DNA of 7,056 nucleotides from an uncultured Alphaproteobacteria bacterium (GTDB lineage: Bacteria > Pseudomonadota > Alphaproteobacteria > Rhodobacterales > Rhodobacteraceae): the NCBI GenBank assembly GCA_929200295.1, contig CAKMZE010000024.1, positions 21,239 to 28,294 on the forward strand. The letters are read 5' to 3'. A program made the translations under genes and the position numbers. Of this stretch, positions 6,714 through 7,056 are shown piece after piece. A model generated the notes under the pieces. The model was not told the DNA's origin. It saw nothing but the letters and a program-made list of their open reading frames with translations, and ran no database searches. The stretch's first letter is position 1. Each line of letters starts with the position of its first letter.

Positions 6714-6748
6714 AAAACACCCGTGTTCGAAGGGCGCGGGTGTTTTTT
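6714..6748 (+). terminator. Intrinsic terminator of aspS
   Basis: AAAACACCCG (6714-6723) pairs perfectly with CGGGTGTTTT (6737-6746), a 10-pair stem closing a 13-base loop, and the T-run continues to 6748. The A-run on the left arm means it could also work weakly in the opposite direction, but no convergent gene is present. It begins 66 bases after the aspS stop and separates aspS from the response-regulator gene. Confidence 0.9.
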
Positions 6749-6823
6749 CTTCATAGCTCTCTCTTATTTTAATTTGATGCCTTTACGTACGCGCGCAGGA
6801 TTTCTGCAAACCGGCGCATCACT

Positions 6824-6853
6824 TTGACAACAGGGATTTTATTGCGCTAGATT
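6824..6853 (+). promoter_or_regulatory. Promoter of the response-regulator gene
   Basis: A perfect -35 hexamer TTGACA (6824-6829) is followed by an 18-base spacer and TAGATT (6848-6853), which matches four of six -10 positions. Transcription would start near 6860, about 23 bases before the GTG start. This looks like a housekeeping-sigma promoter, so the gene is probably expressed at a steady level. The stretch 6749-6823 between terminator and promoter shows nothing else recognisable. Confidence 0.65.
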
Positions 6854-6870
6854 TCAATAATGCGCTGTGA

Positions 6871-6876
6871 GGGAGG
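6871..6876 (+). promoter_or_regulatory. Ribosome-binding site that sets the GTG start
   Basis: GGGAGG, a near-perfect anti-16S match, ends 6 bases before the GTG at 6883. An in-frame TGA at 6868-6870 rules out any earlier start, so the GTG is the only possible initiation codon in the receiver's reading frame. Confidence 0.8.
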
Positions 6877-6882
6877 GGCAAA

Positions 6883-7056
6883 GTGGGCAAACGCGTCCTT
6901 TTAATCGAAGATGAGCCTAACATCATTGAGGCGATTAGTTTCATCCTGTCTCGTGATGGCTGGACTGTGCATACCCACGAGGACGGCAGCACAGCGATGG
7001 ATAAACTGCGTAAAACGCCCCCCAATTTGGTGATATTGGATGTGATGCTGCCCGGT
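6883..7056 (+). CDS. Response-regulator receiver domain protein, N-terminal part (cut by window edge)
   Basis: The 58 visible residues are the first half of a CheY-like receiver domain, which accepts a phosphoryl group from a sensor histidine kinase or phosphotransfer protein. They show the first beta strand and acidic pocket RVLLIEDEPN (4-13, with Glu9 and Asp10 as metal ligands), a helix from about 14 to 24, and the phospho-acceptor Asp53 in the motif LVILDVMLPG (49-58). The conserved Ser/Thr and Lys switch residues, and any output domain, lie beyond the right edge. It may therefore be a single-domain relay protein, a DNA-binding regulator or something else; no kinase gene is visible. The start is a GTG with an excellent ribosome-binding site and its own promoter, so it is transcribed independently of aspS. 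I cannot assign a gene name. Confidence 0.92.
   Translation, partial: MGKRVLLIEDEPNIIEAISFILSRDGWTVHTHEDGSTAMDKLRKTPPNLVILDVMLPG

Noticed and set aside
6720..6742. A GTTCGA sequence flanked by G+C-rich arms that resembles a tRNA T-arm.
   Set aside because: It is the loop of the aspS terminator; there is no acceptor, D or anticodon arm around it.
1..7056. A hidden mobile element, defence cassette, CRISPR array or secondary-metabolite system.
   Set aside because: All long coding regions are accounted for by recognised housekeeping families, there are no long direct or inverted repeats, no integrase or transposase motifs, and the only sizeable gap (915-1238) shows no gene.

Overview
This window looks like ordinary housekeeping chromosome from an alphaproteobacterium, most probably a marine member of the Rhodobacterales (Roseobacter group). 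The basis is the alphaproteobacterial style of the AspRS and CarB proteins, the YbjN-ProC pair, and a moderate base composition with no A+T-rich foreign block inside any gene. The genus cannot be read from the sequence alone, and the placement rests on remembered family sequences, not on a search.

Layout from left to right. On the minus strand are the first 121 codons of proC (pyrroline-5-carboxylate reductase, cut by the left edge) and, 47 bases upstream of it, a 167-residue YbjN-domain protein. The two probably form a co-transcribed pair. A 324-base gap (915-1238) follows that holds no convincing gene. It contains an A+T-rich stretch near the ybjN side and a cluster of dyad symmetries just downstream of carB. 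carB, the large subunit of carbamoyl-phosphate synthetase (1109 residues, complete), occupies 1239-4568 on the minus strand. A 223-base divergent promoter region (4569-4791) separates it from aspS (aspartyl-tRNA synthetase, 618 residues, complete) on the plus strand. aspS ends in a strong intrinsic terminator at 6714-6748. A separate plus-strand promoter at 6824-6853 then drives the start of a response-regulator receiver gene that runs off the right edge.

The genes serve separate basic functions: proline synthesis, carbamoyl phosphate for pyrimidines and arginine, aspartyl-tRNA charging, and a phosphorelay receiver. They appear to be organised in independent transcription units, not as one functional system. 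I found no mobile element, CRISPR array, tRNA or rRNA gene, toxin-antitoxin pair or defence cassette. I did not find a previously undescribed system. The points most worth a second look are modest: an extra helical segment of roughly 25-30 residues inside AspRS, a His residue suggesting non-discriminating AspRS, a strand-specific hairpin cluster after carB, a lineage-type linker insertion in CarB, and a receiver protein whose output domain lies outside the window.
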